Positions 1-9,070 of a DNA stretch of 64,000 bases are shown here, piece after piece. Position 1 is the first letter of the stretch. Every line of letters starts with the position of its first letter. This DNA is from Natronospira bacteriovora (GTDB lineage Bacteria > Pseudomonadota > Gammaproteobacteria > Natronospirales > Natronospiraceae), in assembly GCF_030848495.1 (NCBI RefSeq), contig NZ_JAVDDT010000002.1, positions 496,001 through 560,000 on the forward strand, given 5' to 3'. Made by a program: the position numbers and the translations under genes. The notes under the pieces are model-generated. The model saw only the letters and a program-made list of their open reading frames with translations, did not search any database and was not told the DNA's origin.

Positions 1-799
1 GTTCCTTCATGCCCAGCATCATGATGGCCTGGCGCAGGGCACGAATCTCGAAGGCCCGGCGATAGAAAGCCGAATTGATATAGCGCAGGAGTTTGTAACT
101 CAGGGAAAGGTCACGGCCAATGACCGTTTCCATGTCGGCGATGTCGGCCTTGGGGTCATGCATCTTGGCCAGCAATTCCATGATGGCGAGACGTTCGGTG
201 GGAATCGCCGTGGTTGCAGAGATATCCGGTCGGCTCAGGAAGAACCCTTGAAAGTAATCGCAGCCGAGGGAGCGGCAACGTTCCAGTTGGCCGTAGTCCT
301 CGATTTTCTCGGCAAGAATCTTGACGTCGAATTGCCGCAGGCGGTCAATCAGATTCTGGGCATCGGGCGAATTCAGGGTCGACATTTCCAGCTTGACGAT
401 GTCGGCCATGTGCAGCAGGGGATCGCTGTCCGGCGTGTAATGAAAGTCATCAAGTGCAATGGTGTAGCCATCGGCTTTCAATCGTTCGACGGCGGCGATC
501 AATTCATCATCGATGCGGATGTCTTCCAGAATTTCGATGACCGTCTGCCGGGTGGGCAGGGGGAGGGGGCTGGTTTCAACCAGAAATCGCCGAGTGAGAT
601 TGATGAATGCCGTTGCCTCTCCAACCAGATCATCGAGGCCAAACACCGTGAATGTATTCATGATGACTTCGGATGTTGCCGAATCGCCATCACCGATGTT
701 GGCGGCATTGCTTACGCCGGATCGAAAAAGCAGTTCATAGCCATACAGGGAAAGATCACGGCGGAATATCGGCTGGCGGGCAACGAAAACGTTTTCCAT
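1..799 (-). CDS. EAL-HDOD signalling protein (partial)
   Basis: Reading the minus strand from the ATG at 799 gives about 266 codons with no stop before the window edge, so the C-terminus is missing. The N-terminal 200 residues are an EAL domain of the YuxH type: the EAL motif is ELL (YGYELLFRSG), while INL, EILED, the DDF pair, KLD, AEKIE and FQGFFL positions are kept. An HDOD segment follows (GRDLSLSYKLLRYINSAFY). Proteins of this class bind or degrade cyclic-di-GMP and act in regulation; whether this one is active cannot be told from sequence. It is divergent from the ComFB-like gene. Confidence 0.88.
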   Translation of the reverse strand, partial: MENVFVARQPIFRRDLSLYGYELLFRSGVSNAANIGDGDSATSEVIMNTFTVFGLDDLVGEATAFINLTRRFLVETSPLPLPTRQTVIEILEDIRIDDELIAAVERLKADGYTIALDDFHYTPDSDPLLHMADIVKLEMSTLNSPDAQNLIDRLRQFDVKILAEKIEDYGQLERCRSLGCDYFQGFFLSRPDISATTAIPTERLAIMELLAKMHDPKADIADMETVIGRDLSLSYKLLRYINSAFYRRAFEIRALRQAIMMLGMKE

Positions 800-973
800 C
801 CACAGGACTCCATGTGTTCGCTTGGTGACCGCGTTGTGCTGCAGCGACCCGGGGATTCCATTCCTGAGACCATTGCAGGCCTGCCGGTTCCCCAGTATAT
901 GCGCAGAGGCGAAAATATGCAGCCGGCAGTCATTGCCAGGGCGTTTCATTAAATGGGACGGTGTTACCAAAAG

Positions 974-1003
974 CGCCAGGCTTTACAGCGTTAAAGCCTG
1001 GCG
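974..1003. repeat. perfect 12-bp inverted repeat in the EAL/ComFB divergent intergenic region
   Basis: CGCCAGGCTTTA and its exact complement TAAAGCCTGGCG are separated by six bases. The plus strand has four A residues just before the left arm (969-972), so a transcript on the minus strand would have a stem followed by CUUUU, a short intrinsic terminator or attenuator upstream of the EAL gene. It could instead be a protein-binding palindrome. The rest of 800-1040 holds no convincing gene. Confidence 0.6.
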
Positions 1004-1040
1004 TGATCATGGGTTCAGCCGGATTGGAGGAGTGAGGGGC

Positions 1041-1310
1041 ATGTTTGAGATCAGTAATTTCTATGAACAACTGGTTCAGGATTACCTCTGGAAACGCATG
1101 GAGTCGCGCATGGAGCGCCCGGCGCACGGTTTTGTCGAGGATGTGGCCTGTGTGGCGCTGAACCAGCTTCCGCCCAGATATGTCAGAAACACGGTGGATC
1201 TCGGTAGTCATCTGAGTGAGGAAGAGTTCGCGCGGATGGAAGATGCCGTGGAAAAAGCCGTGGATGTCGCCATTGAGCGGGTCACGAGTCGGCCGAGGAA
1301 TCGTGATTGA
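1041..1310 (+). CDS. ComFB family protein
   Basis: The product is 89 residues and starts at ATG 1041 behind GGAGG (1026-1030). The stretch VACVALNQLPPRYV (near residue 40) is the signature of the late-competence ComFB family (small helical dimers). Recent work describes ComFB proteins as cyclic-dinucleotide receptors. That role is attractive here because an EAL protein and a GGDEF protein flank it, but it is inference. A longer reading from 822 overlaps the divergent promoter region and has no ribosome binding site. Confidence 0.8.
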   Translation: MFEISNFYEQLVQDYLWKRMESRMERPAHGFVEDVACVALNQLPPRYVRNTVDLGSHLSEEEFARMEDAVEKAVDVAIERVTSRPRNRD

Positions 1311-1459
1311 ATCAGGTTTGCAGGGTCGCGCGAGCGCTTGCCGGCGCTGGAGGGCTGTATTGCGTGGCCCTATCCTTCTATGATGGTGCCTGGTATGCGG
1401 GTGTGAGTCTGTCGGGCCTGCCATGAGCGGAGCGTTGATGGCGTACCCGTGACGGGTGG

Positions 1460-4400
1460 TTGTTGGGGATCCGTCGTTTCCCGCCAGTGGGAGTCAGAGT
1501 TTTGCGAGATTGCCTACATTTTGATGGTCAGGTCCGTGTGGCGTTGCTTGCGCTGGCTCTTCTTGCCCTTCCCACCCTGGTGTCCGCAGGTCCGGCTCCG
1601 GAGTTCGCCCGCTTTGAGCAGCTGACCATCGAGGATGGCCTGCACCAGAATACAGTGGGAAGTCTGCTCCAGGATCGCCGAGGCTTCATCTGGATCGGTA
1701 CGGAAGCCGGCCTTCATCGCTACGACGGCCAGGGTTTTCGCCTGTTCCGTCACGAACCGGGCAATCCGGCATCCCTCGCGGACAACTTTGCGATATCACT
1801 GGCCGAAGGCGCGGACGGGGCCATCTGGGTGGGCACCATGACGGGTGGCATTCACCGGCTCGATCCGGATTCGGGCCGTGTCGAACGGATACCCGTCAAG
1901 GCCTCGGAACCGGATCTTCATGGTCTGATCTGGGATCTGATGGCTCAGCCGGATGGAACGGTCTGGGCCACCAGTCAGGACGGCGTTCTGGTGCGTGAGC
2001 CGGGGCAGTCGGAATTTCGTGTGCTTGAAATTGCCCAGACCGAGGAGGCCGGCGATGCCCCCGGAGTTTCAGCGCCATTTGTCGCCGTTACGGCCGATTC
2101 ACGGGGATTGCCGGTTTTTGGTACCCGTCGTGGTCTGGCGAGGGTCAATGAAGCCGGGCAGTTGCTGCCCTGGCATGAGCGCTCCGATGGCACTGCCATT
2201 CCGAATGACGGTTTTGTTGCCGCCCTGTTCACCGACGCCCGCGGCAATCTCTGGGTTGGGGGTTCAAACGGGGTCTTCATGCTGCCCGTGGACGGGGGCG
2301 TCCGCCAATTCGACTCGGATCACGCCCTGGGTGCGGCAATCGGTGTTTCCCCGGTCTGGGAAATCGCGGAGACACCGGCGGGTGACCTGTGGTTTGCATC
2401 CTACGGTGGCGGCCTGGTGCGTTATTCACCTGATTCCGGCGAGGTCAGGAAGTTCGAAGCGGATCCGGCCATGCCCAGAGGCCTCGCCGAGAATGAACTC
2501 ATGTCGCTCATGGTCGATTCAAGCGGGCTTGTCTGGGTGGGGACGGAGAACAGCGGGCTTCAGCGACTGAACCCCCAGGCCCTGGCATTCGGGCATTTCG
2601 GTCACCATGCTCTCGATGAGGCGAGCCTTCCCAACCCGGTGGTCTGGGCGATCGAAGCGAATCAGGATGGTCAGATATGGGTTGGAACCCAGGGTGGGCT
2701 GGCCCGGCTTCACTGGCCCCGCGAGATCGGCTTGCAATCCGTGACCCGGCTTGAGCCCGACATTGACCCCGAGAGGGAGGAACCGCCCCATGTCTCCTCT
2801 CTGTACCTGGATCCGGACGGGACACTCTGGATCGGGAGCCTGGCCGGTCTGTGGCGAATGGAATCCGGTGCCTCGGTGGACCAGACACGCTACGAGCGAA
2901 TCCCCTTGTTCGGAAAGCTGGAGGAAGATCCACCGCAGTATTGGTATCCGGTCTATTCGGTGACCGGTGATGATCAGGGGCGCCTGTTTCTGACCCTTGG
3001 TGACACCATTGTGGCACGGCTTCCCTCGGCGGGAGGTGGCGAACGCTGGTTCAGAATGCTTGGTGCCGATCGCACCGGGATGGCGAACCTGTTTGGGATT
3101 TGGATGGGTGCGGAGGAAGAGCATCTCTGGGTAGTCGGCTCGCGCGGGGTTGCGCGCTATGACATTGCATCCGACCGCATCGACCTTCGCATCGGACCGG
3201 AGGACTGGCAGGGTGAAGGCCGGCTTCTGACGCTCGAGCACGGCGGTGTGTCAGGGGTTCTGGAGGAGGCCGGTGACAGGCTCTGGCTGGCTACCCAGTC
3301 GGGTCTTTACCGGATCAATCCGAATACCGGGGAAAGCCAGCGATACGATGCCTCTGGCGACCTTCCCGTTGATTCCGTTTATGCCGTGTCCATGGATCCG
3401 GACGGGAATATCTGGGCGTCGACCGCCCAGGGTCTGGTGGTGATTCGTTCCGATGACGGCAGTCTGCAGACATTTGATGTGAGCGACGGCTTGCAGAGCA
3501 ACGAGTTCAATGCGGGTGCCTATCGACGCCTTCCGGACGGTCGCATGGCCTTTGGTGGTCTGAATGGCATCAATCTTTTTGACGTCAATCAGCTGGAGTT
3601 CACCGCCCCCCCTCCGCCGGTTGCCATCACGTCCGTCCAGATTGGGAGCAAGCGCTTCAACGAATTTGATCTGGCCCAATCAGGGGGGCAGGTCTCCGTT
3701 CCCTACGGAGAGCGGTTCCTGTCTGTCAGTTTCACGGCACTGGATTTTCGAAATCTGCGCAAGAATCGCTTTGAGTACCGCCTTCAGGGCTTTGACGAGC
3801 AATGGCGTTCCAGTGACGGGCTCAATCGCGCCATTTTCACCAATCTCCCGCCCGGGGCCTATGTCTTTCAGGTAAGAGCGGCCAACAGTCTCGGGATCTG
3901 GAACGAGACGGGCGCCAGCCTTTCCGTCCGTGTTGAACGACCCTTCTGGCTTCACCCCCTGGCTTATATCGCCTATTCGCTGCTGGTGCTTCTGCTGGTT
4001 TTTCTGGGGGTACGTTCCTACGCCCGGCGTCAGCAGCTTGAACAGGCGCGACGTGAGGAAGAACAGCGATTGCATCTGGCGGAACAGCTCCATCGAATGT
4101 CCACCCGACTGGCAGGCTCCCTGGATCAGGGGTTGTTGATCGATCGTCTGGCCGAGACCCTGAAGGAACTGGTCGACGCTGAGGCGGTGGCGATGTTCAT
4201 GGAGGTGGATGGCCAATTGATCTGCCAGGGCAGTCGTGGAGCAAGGGCCAGGCAGACGGCTCTCGAACGGGTTCCTGTCCTGTTGCGGGATGCCGTCGCG
4301 CGAACCCGCCAGCTGGGCGTGGTTCAACTCATGGAGCATGGGGAGCTGACTCTGCTCTCCTTCCCGGAACCAAAGACCTCCTTTGGGGCCCTGGTTCCTG

Positions 4401-5044
4401 TTGAGGTCAGCGAGGGCAGCTTCGGCTTGCTGGTTCTGACCCGCTCAGGGTCGGCTTTCACGCACCCGGAACGGGACCTGCTTTCCTCCATCGGGACGCA
4501 GGCCATGATGGCCCTGCAGAAAGCGGAGTTGTTCTCCCGTGTTGAACAGCTGGCAACAACGGATGGTCTGACCGGGCTGCTTAATCGTCGACACTTCGAG
4601 CATTGCGCCCGTGAGGAGTTGCAGCGGGCGAGTCGCTATGGGCATGAGACGGGGTTGCTCTTGATCGATCTGGATCATTTCAAGGCCATCAACGACCGCC
4701 ATGGCCATGAGGTTGGCGACCGCTGCCTGAAGGCATTCGGCCACTTGCTGGTGGATGAGCTCCGGCGATCGGATCTGCTTGCCCGTTTCGGTGGCGAGGA
4801 ATTCATCGCCTTGTTGCCCGAGACCGGTCGTAAACGGGCAATGGAGGCGGCGGAACGGATTCGCCAAGCCGCCGAAGGTCTCAGCGTTGAACCCGAGCTG
4901 GAGAGCGGCGAACTCACGCTCAGTGTGGGTGTGGCGATTGCCGCCTCGGAGCAGACAGACCTGGACGCTTTGATCCGCTCGGCGGACAGGGCTCTCTATG
5001 CCGCCAAGGATGGGGGGCGCAACCAGGTGGTGGAGGCGGACTGA
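1460..5044 (+). CDS. two-component-type propeller, Y_Y_Y, GAF and GGDEF sensor diguanylate cyclase
   Basis: The product is 1194 residues with a hydrophobic signal segment near residues 25-42 (ALLALALLALPTLVSAG). It then has many Reg_prop repeats of the form IWxGTxxGLxRxD (about 50-700), a Y_Y_Y domain (about 740-830) and a transmembrane helix (about 838-855). A GAF-like region (about 880-1030) and a C-terminal GGDEF domain follow. The active site is GGEEF (1111-1115) with an RRSD inhibitory-site motif five residues before it, so it should make cyclic-di-GMP and be feedback-inhibited. The periplasmic propellers presumably sense an extracellular ligand. The TTG start at 1460 is uncertain; a GTG further in is possible. 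It overlaps the next gene as TGATG. Confidence 0.9.
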   Translation: MLGIRRFPPVGVRVLRDCLHFDGQVRVALLALALLALPTLVSAGPAPEFARFEQLTIEDGLHQNTVGSLLQDRRGFIWIGTEAGLHRYDGQGFRLFRHEPGNPASLADNFAISLAEGADGAIWVGTMTGGIHRLDPDSGRVERIPVKASEPDLHGLIWDLMAQPDGTVWATSQDGVLVREPGQSEFRVLEIAQTEEAGDAPGVSAPFVAVTADSRGLPVFGTRRGLARVNEAGQLLPWHERSDGTAIPNDGFVAALFTDARGNLWVGGSNGVFMLPVDGGVRQFDSDHALGAAIGVSPVWEIAETPAGDLWFASYGGGLVRYSPDSGEVRKFEADPAMPRGLAENELMSLMVDSSGLVWVGTENSGLQRLNPQALAFGHFGHHALDEASLPNPVVWAIEANQDGQIWVGTQGGLARLHWPREIGLQSVTRLEPDIDPEREEPPHVSSLYLDPDGTLWIGSLAGLWRMESGASVDQTRYERIPLFGKLEEDPPQYWYPVYSVTGDDQGRLFLTLGDTIVARLPSAGGGERWFRMLGADRTGMANLFGIWMGAEEEHLWVVGSRGVARYDIASDRIDLRIGPEDWQGEGRLLTLEHGGVSGVLEEAGDRLWLATQSGLYRINPNTGESQRYDASGDLPVDSVYAVSMDPDGNIWASTAQGLVVIRSDDGSLQTFDVSDGLQSNEFNAGAYRRLPDGRMAFGGLNGINLFDVNQLEFTAPPPPVAITSVQIGSKRFNEFDLAQSGGQVSVPYGERFLSVSFTALDFRNLRKNRFEYRLQGFDEQWRSSDGLNRAIFTNLPPGAYVFQVRAANSLGIWNETGASLSVRVERPFWLHPLAYIAYSLLVLLLVFLGVRSYARRQQLEQARREEEQRLHLAEQLHRMSTRLAGSLDQGLLIDRLAETLKELVDAEAVAMFMEVDGQLICQGSRGARARQTALERVPVLLRDAVARTRQLGVVQLMEHGELTLLSFPEPKTSFGALVPVEVSEGSFGLLVLTRSGSAFTHPERDLLSSIGTQAMMALQKAELFSRVEQLATTDGLTGLLNRRHFEHCAREELQRASRYGHETGLLLIDLDHFKAINDRHGHEVGDRCLKAFGHLLVDELRRSDLLARFGGEEFIALLPETGRKRAMEAAERIRQAAEGLSVEPELESGELTLSVGVAIAASEQTDLDALIRSADRALYAAKDGGRNQVVEAD

Positions 5045-5565
5045 TGGATGCTGTGGTTTATTTCGCGCACGGGAAGGAAAGCGGCCCATGGGGAAGCAAG
5101 ATCACCTATCTGGCCAGAATTGCCGGTGAGCACGGCCTGGACGTGGTCAGCCCGGATTATTCCCAACATTCCCATGGTCACGACCGCTTATCCGCCTTAC
5201 TGGCCCTGTTGGCGGAAGAGGCGCGTCCGTTTCTCCTGGTGGGATCCAGCATGGGAGGCTGGGTATCGGCAATGGCCGCCTGCCGTGTTCCGCCGCTCGG
5301 CCTGTTCCTGATGGCGCCGGCCTTTGACATGCCCGAGCATGACACAGCGACGTTGCCTGCGGATGTGCCCTCCTGGCTGGTTCACGGCTGGGAAGACGAC
5401 ATCGTACCGGTGGATCAGAGCATCAATGCAGCTCGTGAACGGTCGGGACACCTTCTGCTGGTGCCGGATGGTCATGCCCTGGCCGGGTCGGCCCGGGCGA
5501 TACGTCGTCATTTCCGGCATTTTCTGAACGAGTGCGTTTCGGAAAAAATTGACAGCACCCCTTGA
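5044..5565 (+). CDS. YqiA/YcfP-type alpha/beta hydrolase
   Basis: The product is 173 residues. The nucleophile elbow GSSMGG lies near residue 65. An early HGKES motif, a late VHGWEDDIVP stretch carrying the probable catalytic Asp, and DGHAL with the catalytic His complete a serine-hydrolase triad. Length and layout match small cytosolic esterases of the YqiA/UPF0227 group, whose substrates are poorly known. It starts inside the stop codon of the diguanylate cyclase gene, so the two are translationally coupled. The 125 bases that follow hold no gene. Confidence 0.8.
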   Translation: MDAVVYFAHGKESGPWGSKITYLARIAGEHGLDVVSPDYSQHSHGHDRLSALLALLAEEARPFLLVGSSMGGWVSAMAACRVPPLGLFLMAPAFDMPEHDTATLPADVPSWLVHGWEDDIVPVDQSINAARERSGHLLLVPDGHALAGSARAIRRHFRHFLNECVSEKIDSTP

Positions 5566-5690
5566 TGTGTGGTGTCGTAAGCCAACGTTCCACTTTAAAT
5601 CAATTCCATAAGTGACTGTTTCTGGGGAGGGTTTCCCAGATGCGAGCAGGTACATGACCAGGCACGACGGTAGTCGGGGGGAATGACGGC

Positions 5691-6512
5691 GTGGCCAATA
5701 AGGAAACAGGGGCAAAGCAGCTCGCCATGTTCGCGGATAATCCTGTCCGCTTTTGCAATTTGCGCGGGCAGCTGGAGGGTGCCGTTGCCGGTGGGGCGGT
5801 GACGGACAACGACGTGGATGTCCGCAAGGACGTCCTGCAGACCATTTTCTGGGCCTTGTTGGGTTTCGGGCTGGCTCTGTCGCTGCTGGGTTTGCTCGTA
5901 TTCCTCCGGTTTCTCTCTCTGGGGCTGGGCGGGGACGACGGGCTGGTCTCGCTCCTGATGATGGTGGCAGGTCTGGCCTTGATCTGCGCGGCGACCGTCG
6001 CTCTGTTTCGCAAGAACCGCATTGCGCGCCGCAAGGAAATTTGCGAGCGCTTCGAGCTTGATCCCGATGAATTCAGTGTCATCGCGGCGAGCATCATGGG
6101 CAACCGCGGACGCCAGTTCCGTGCCAACGGTGTGACAGCCGTTCCTCACGCTGTTTTCGCGCGCACGAAGGGGCACCGCTCCCACCACGTGGCACTCCTG
6201 CTCAATCGACCCTTCAGCGGAAAGGTTCACGATGGTGATCTCTTTCGACTGACGCTTCAGATGGGCATCGTCAAGAGAGCGCTGGGTGCCCGCATGGTCA
6301 GCGGTTCCATTCGATACGCCGGGCGTCTGGTGAAAATTGCCTACAGCGACTCCCTGTATGCCGCGTTGCAGCGCATGGCGGGGGAGTACCAACGATCCGT
6401 CAAGCGGTGGTGGCCGGAGAACCGATTGTCCCTGCGGGATCGCCAGCGTGTCGCGGCCGGTGAAGCGGTGCGCTCCACCACGGTTGACTGGCCTGACGAG
6501 TATTCCTTTTGA
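5691..6512 (+). CDS. membrane protein of unknown function
   Basis: The product is 273 residues from GTG 5691; no closer ATG is available. Two hydrophobic helices lie near residues 50-75 and 83-103. A basic cytosolic linker (KKNRIARRKE) and a soluble C-terminal region of about 160 residues follow. No known motif is recognised. It is convergent with gspN, whose stop codon lies 28 bases away. The function is unknown. Confidence 0.65.
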   Translation: MANKETGAKQLAMFADNPVRFCNLRGQLEGAVAGGAVTDNDVDVRKDVLQTIFWALLGFGLALSLLGLLVFLRFLSLGLGGDDGLVSLLMMVAGLALICAATVALFRKNRIARRKEICERFELDPDEFSVIAASIMGNRGRQFRANGVTAVPHAVFARTKGHRSHHVALLLNRPFSGKVHDGDLFRLTLQMGIVKRALGARMVSGSIRYAGRLVKIAYSDSLYAALQRMAGEYQRSVKRWWPENRLSLRDRQRVAAGEAVRSTTVDWPDEYSF

Positions 6513-6540
6513 GGGATCTCTTGAGCTTCCTCGATAACGG

Positions 6541-7302
6541 CTATTGAATGCGTCCACTCAGGCGCAGAGGGTGGGCACCCTGCTCATCGGCCTGTCCCAG
6601 GTAAGGCAGCATGCTGGCCAGGTTTTCGGGGGCATCGTCCCGCGCACGAATCCGTCCATTGATGCTGTAGCGGCGCTGGGGGAGAGAGAATTCGGCGTCG
6701 CCGGAAACACTGAAGGGCGCGTTTTCCCCCACATCGCGAAATGACAGGGTGAACTCGCCGTCACTACCTTGCAACTGAGCGGCGAAATTGCCCAGTTGAT
6801 GGTTCCCCATCATGTTGACACCCAGGTTGAACACGCGCAGCTCGGCGTCCGCGCTGACGGGCTCTGTTCCCTTGATCCTGGCGTCACGTATCTCGAAAGC
6901 ACCATCCCCGGACACCATGCCCGGTGGTTGGTTGAACAATGGGGCCAGGCTGGCGAGCGGAATCTGCTGGCCAATGGCCTGACGAATCCGGACTTCCCCG
7001 TTCGGGTGCGCACGGACCTGACCTTCCACTCTTCCCTGATTGATGCGCGCCCTGAAATCGATATCAGCCCGGCCCATCAGAAGTGGTGCCTTGCGCAGGG
7101 ACCATTCCACGGATTCCAGCCGCAGCGGACCGGCCTGGACGTGGCGAAAGCGGCCATTCCAGACGGTACCCGCCGGTGCGTGGACATGAACCTCATCCAG
7201 CTCCGGCAAGGCGACAAGCAGCAGGCCGGCCGGTGCACGGGCAAACAGAAACGCCAGGAAAAGCAGAACGCCGAACCCGGTCAGCAGGAAAATCCGTTTC
7301 AT
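6541..7302 (-). CDS. gspN: type II secretion protein N
   Basis: The product is 253 residues with one N-terminal membrane anchor (residues 3-22) followed by a beta-rich periplasmic domain, as in GspN. The early APAGTVWNGRF motif is typical of the family. GspN is an accessory inner-membrane component of the type II secretion system. It is the last gene of the run, and its ATG overlaps the gspM stop codon. Confidence 0.88.
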   Translation of the reverse strand: MKRIFLLTGFGVLLFLAFLFARAPAGLLLVALPELDEVHVHAPAGTVWNGRFRHVQAGPLRLESVEWSLRKAPLLMGRADIDFRARINQGRVEGQVRAHPNGEVRIRQAIGQQIPLASLAPLFNQPPGMVSGDGAFEIRDARIKGTEPVSADAELRVFNLGVNMMGNHQLGNFAAQLQGSDGEFTLSFRDVGENAPFSVSGDAEFSLPQRRYSINGRIRARDDAPENLASMLPYLGQADEQGAHPLRLSGRIQ

Positions 7303-7799
7303 CAGCTATCCCTTTCCAGGGTCAGTGAGACATTGACCCGCCCGGACTGATCCGTGCGGTCGAAGGTGGCGCGGGTGACGGTAATACCATGTTCACCTTC
7401 CAGAATCTCGATCCACTGCAGGGTGTGATCGAATCGAGCGGCATCCATTCGGACTCGCACCGAATTGTCGCCATCCGGGGTGATCTGGCGCACGGCACGC
7501 CCCAGCTCGGCGGCCTTGGAGGTTCGATCCACGATACCAAACAGGCTTTGCCCACCGCCGGCGGAAGTCTGGCGACCGCTGGCCTCCAGGGCCTTGATCT
7601 CGTTCCTGGCGCCTTCCATCCAGGCGAGCAGCTCGGTCCTATGCTCGACCTGGCGGTTCAGGTCACTGCGATAGTCCAGATAGGGTTCGACAATCACCAG
7701 ATAGAGGAAGGAGAGGGCCACCAGCGTGCCTGCCAGCGATACCATCCAGCGTTCCCGTTGTTCCAGGCTTTCGAACCAGTCTTTGAATGAATCCAGCAT
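7302..7799 (-). CDS. gspM: type II secretion protein M
   Basis: The product is 165 residues: a short cytosolic N-terminus (MLDSFKDWFESLEQRERW), one membrane helix (residues 20-38), a coiled-coil region and a small ferredoxin-like periplasmic domain. This is the standard GspM plan. GspM pairs with GspL in the inner-membrane platform, and the genes overlap in that order here. Confidence 0.9.
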   Translation of the reverse strand: MLDSFKDWFESLEQRERWMVSLAGTLVALSFLYLVIVEPYLDYRSDLNRQVEHRTELLAWMEGARNEIKALEASGRQTSAGGGQSLFGIVDRTSKAAELGRAVRQITPDGDNSVRVRMDAARFDHTLQWIEILEGEHGITVTRATFDRTDQSGRVNVSLTLERDS

Positions 7800-9046
7800 C
7801 AGCGTGCTCCCGGTCCACGAATCTGCAGACGACCATCCACGTAGTCATCACGGGGTGTTGCCGACTGGATCACAGCCTCATAGCCAGGTTGCTCCTCCAC
7901 GGTATCCTTGAAGCGATCCAGCGCCTGTCCCTCACTCACACGAAGATTGAGATCCAGAAAACCGGGGCGATAGCTCAGGCCCCGCACGTTGCTGTTGTCG
8001 AGGATGGCCATGCCTTCACTCATCACGGCGAGTGCGGGCAGGAAGTCACCCTGGCCACCGGCGCCTCGCAGGGCATTCAGTCGCTGCTCCATGCGCAGAC
8101 GGGGATCCACCATGCGCTGGGCATCCGGAAGGGCATCACGGAATACCTGCTCGATTCGGCCATCCAGTGTCTGGGATTCGCTGGATAGCTGATAAACGTG
8201 GACGCCTTCGCTGACGGCCAGTACAAGCAACCAGGCGGAGGCCAGTGCCAGGACGGGGCGCCAGGGTTGCCACCAGGTCTTCTCATCTTTCCGCAGCCGG
8301 AATTCGCCCTCGGCCAGGTCGATTCCGTGGCGGGAAGTCACCACGGGAACGAAGACCTGGTCGGCCTGATCACGGAAGGGGCGATCGTCGATCTCGACGG
8401 TATGACCGAGGCGGTCCGCCAGTGCATCCAGGAAATCCCTGTCGGCTTCCGGTCGCAGCAGCCGGATTCCGTGAGGACCGGCCGCTTGCCCATCGCCTTC
8501 ATCGGGCAGGCTGAACTCGATCATGTCCAGGGCCAATTCGCGATCCGTGCTGAAGCCATCGGACTCACCGGTGCGGACCATGACCCTTGGCCCTTCGACC
8601 ATGATCGTCCATTCCTGGGCTGCGATCGGCAAGGTCAGATAATCGGGCAGTATGGCGGCCGGCGTCAGTTCAGCGGCTTTGCAATGATCCCGCAATGCTT
8701 CCATGTCTTCCCGGGCAACCACGGCGATTCGAATGCTGTCATCCGGCAGACGCGGGCCAAGGGCAAAATGCAGTGTGGTCACATCCTGGGCCAGGCGTTC
8801 TTCCAGTACCCATGGCGCAGCCTGCAGGATTCGCTGCTTCTTGCGCGTGGGGATCTGGGCATCCATGAGCGCTACTCGCTCACCGGGCATCAGCAAAACC
8901 TGGCGCCGGCCGGCGGCCAGTTCACGGCATTCGGACAGGCGGCCCTGACCGGGGGCACCCAGGCGTTGACCCTGCTGATCCAGAAGATACCAGTGGACGG
9001 TGTCTTCGGCCGGGTCACGGAAACGTATGACTAGGGTTTCATTCAT
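7799..9046 (-). CDS. gspL: type II secretion protein L
   Basis: The product is 415 residues. The first 250 or so form the actin-like cytosolic domain that recruits the GspE ATPase. A single membrane helix (about 265-283, VLALASAWLLVLAVSEGVHV) leads to a periplasmic ferredoxin-like domain. It lies directly between gspK and gspM as in canonical clusters. Confidence 0.9.
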   Translation of the reverse strand: MNETLVIRFRDPAEDTVHWYLLDQQGQRLGAPGQGRLSECRELAAGRRQVLLMPGERVALMDAQIPTRKKQRILQAAPWVLEERLAQDVTTLHFALGPRLPDDSIRIAVVAREDMEALRDHCKAAELTPAAILPDYLTLPIAAQEWTIMVEGPRVMVRTGESDGFSTDRELALDMIEFSLPDEGDGQAAGPHGIRLLRPEADRDFLDALADRLGHTVEIDDRPFRDQADQVFVPVVTSRHGIDLAEGEFRLRKDEKTWWQPWRPVLALASAWLLVLAVSEGVHVYQLSSESQTLDGRIEQVFRDALPDAQRMVDPRLRMEQRLNALRGAGGQGDFLPALAVMSEGMAILDNSNVRGLSYRPGFLDLNLRVSEGQALDRFKDTVEEQPGYEAVIQSATPRDDYVDGRLQIRGPGAR

Positions 9047-9070
9047 TGGATTCTATTCACCCACGGGTGC

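Noticed and set aside
158-952. 264-codon open frame on the plus strand at the left edge
   Set aside because: The minus strand encodes the EAL-HDOD protein over the same bases. The plus reading has no recognisable motif.
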